Assembly: GCA_016744275.1 (NCBI GenBank)
Contig: JADGEP010000042.1
Span: forward strand, 1-15,073
DNA length: 15,073 bases
Source of the DNA: Candidatus Krumholzibacteriia bacterium
GTDB taxonomy: Bacteria > Krumholzibacteriota > Krumholzibacteriia > LZORAL124-64-63
Reading direction: 5' to 3'
Shown here: in pieces, positions 14,214 through 15,073 of the stretch
Layout of the letters: every line of letters begins with the position of its first letter
Numbering within the stretch: position 1 is the first letter of the stretch
Translations under genes and position numbers: made by a program
The notes under the pieces: model-generated
Databases searched by the model: none
What the model saw: only the letters and a program-made list of their open reading frames with translations
Told to the model about the DNA's origin: nothing

Positions 14214-15073
14214 TCAGACCGATCGCCGCAAACTCACCACTTGGGTTTTTCGCTGCCAAGGCATACCCGCCGCCCGGCCCTGCCAGACTTCCACGGTCTT
14301 CCACTGCATGCCGTTGGGTTTCTGGATCTGGGCTTTGACGACCCGGCCGTCACGCACCTCTTCGACCATGCGGTAGTGTCCGCTCAATAGGCCCAGAATC
14401 ACGACCCGGCCAGATCCGACATCGGGCCAGTAGGCGGAAATGCTGCCGATAGTCATCTTGACGGGACCGCTGTTCATTGCCGCTACGGTCACGGTACGGG
14501 AGAGGGTTTTTTGCGCCTCGAACCGGATGTTGGCCCCATGTTCAGTGGCCTCCAACTTGGCCTCCAATTCGGGCAATTGCTGCTGGATGTCGTCCAGGAA
14601 CAATCCTGGCGACAGGGGTGCAGCTGGAGGAACGGCCGAAGGTGCAATATCCTCGGCCTGCCGCGTATGATTTCTGCCATCACGGCGCCTGACAAAAGTC
14701 GCTTTCACCCGGCGCGAAAAGAACATATAGGGGACCCATATTGCTCCGTACACCAAGACACGAAAAATCTGCGCCACATTGTCGATGATATCGTCGCCAT
14801 CAAACGCGCTGCCGGCGGCGGTCAGGTAGATCGCCAGATCGATGATGGACCACACCGCCAGGCCGATCACGTGATAGATGAACAGGCGCGGCAGGGACGT
14901 GCGGCGGGTGATAAAATGCACGGCCACCAGCACGCCCATGACCAGTGAAGTGCATCCGGCCACGATTTCCAGGGTCAGCAGCGATAGCAACACCGACGGG
15001 TGGTCGCCACCGGTGTCGGTCATCAGGGCCAGCCAGACATCGGCGTCGAATGAGTCGCCCAGAATGAATGTGG
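14214..15073 (-). CDS. DUF2569-like membrane protein with soluble C-terminal region (5' end beyond window)
   Basis: At least 286 codons are visible. The frame has no stop up to base 15073, so the gene very likely begins outside the window; ATG 15023 is only an internal candidate, because upstream codons encode GDSFDADVWLALM, which fits the family's first extracytoplasmic loop. Three membrane segments are seen: SLLTLEIVAGCTSLVMGVLV, LFIYHVIGLAVWSIIDLAIY and the AQIFRVLVYGAIWVPYMFF stretch. They end in SRRVKATFV, a pattern typical of DUF2569 (WIPYFLxSKRVKxTFV). The following 165 or so residues include a Pro/Ala linker and a helix (LDDIQQQLPELEAKLEA), then a beta-rich tail that I do not recognise and that DUF2569 proteins normally lack. 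The gene precedes guaA on the same strand by 136 bases, with a likely separate promoter between. Function unknown. Confidence 0.75.
   Translation of the reverse strand, partial: TFILGDSFDADVWLALMTDTGGDHPSVLLSLLTLEIVAGCTSLVMGVLVAVHFITRRTSLPRLFIYHVIGLAVWSIIDLAIYLTAAGSAFDGDDIIDNVAQIFRVLVYGAIWVPYMFFSRRVKATFVRRRDGRNHTRQAEDIAPSAVPPAAPLSPGLFLDDIQQQLPELEAKLEATEHGANIRFEAQKTLSRTVTVAAMNSGPVKMTIGSISAYWPDVGSGRVVILGLLSGHYRMVEEVRDGRVVKAQIQKPNGMQWKTVEVWQGRAAGMPWQRKTQVVSLRRSV

Overview
This window (about 60% G+C by eye) reads as ordinary chromosome from a Gram-negative, probably uncultivated bacterium of the FCB superphylum. Three things suggest this: a secreted protein (6239-7651) ending in an 85-residue FlgD/T9SS-type C-terminal domain opening with NVPNPFNPQ, of the kind common in Krumholzibacteriota, Eisenbacteria, Latescibacterota and relatives; an OmpA-family porin with calcium-binding thrombospondin type 3 repeats; and large secreted peptidases of types common in Bacteroidota and relatives. 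The phylum is inference; no rRNA or other marker gene is present. I see no mobile element, CRISPR array, tRNA or rRNA.

Layout, left to right. A MarR-type regulator (122-604, +) has two matching operator-like palindromes upstream and is followed after 76 bases by a secreted tricorn-type S41 peptidase (681-2924, +). A PaaI/THEM4-type hotdog thioesterase (2958-3497, -) converges on it. Next is a secreted S9 prolyl-oligopeptidase-family peptidase (3666-5735, +) closed by a strong terminator. On the minus strand lie a half-size EamA transporter (5797-6219), the FlgD-tailed secreted protein (6239-7651, with a well-formed promoter just upstream) and a BaiN/HI0933-type flavoprotein (7735-8970). A small outer-membrane barrel protein (9077-9538, +) converges on a HAL2-like 3'(2'),5'-bisphosphate nucleotidase (9549-10565, -). 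Then come the OmpA/TSP3 protein (10733-12181, +) and the GMP synthase guaA (12242-14077, -), which share a bidirectional terminator. A DUF2569-like membrane protein (14214 to beyond the right edge, -) closes the window.

Most genes are single transcription units on alternating strands, so there is little operon logic. A shared theme is cell-envelope and extracellular protein degradation: two exported peptidases, two outer-membrane proteins, one surface/secreted protein and a small exporter. The housekeeping genes are guaA and the bisphosphate nucleotidase. The most notable points are: GuaA is the long, animal-GMPS-like form with two C-terminal dimerisation subdomains and altered glutaminase motifs; the MarR operators are spaced 63 bp apart; the S41 peptidase lacks the usual catalytic lysine; and the OmpA linker contains two tandem repeat units of exactly 99 nt. 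I did not find convincing evidence of a new multi-gene system.
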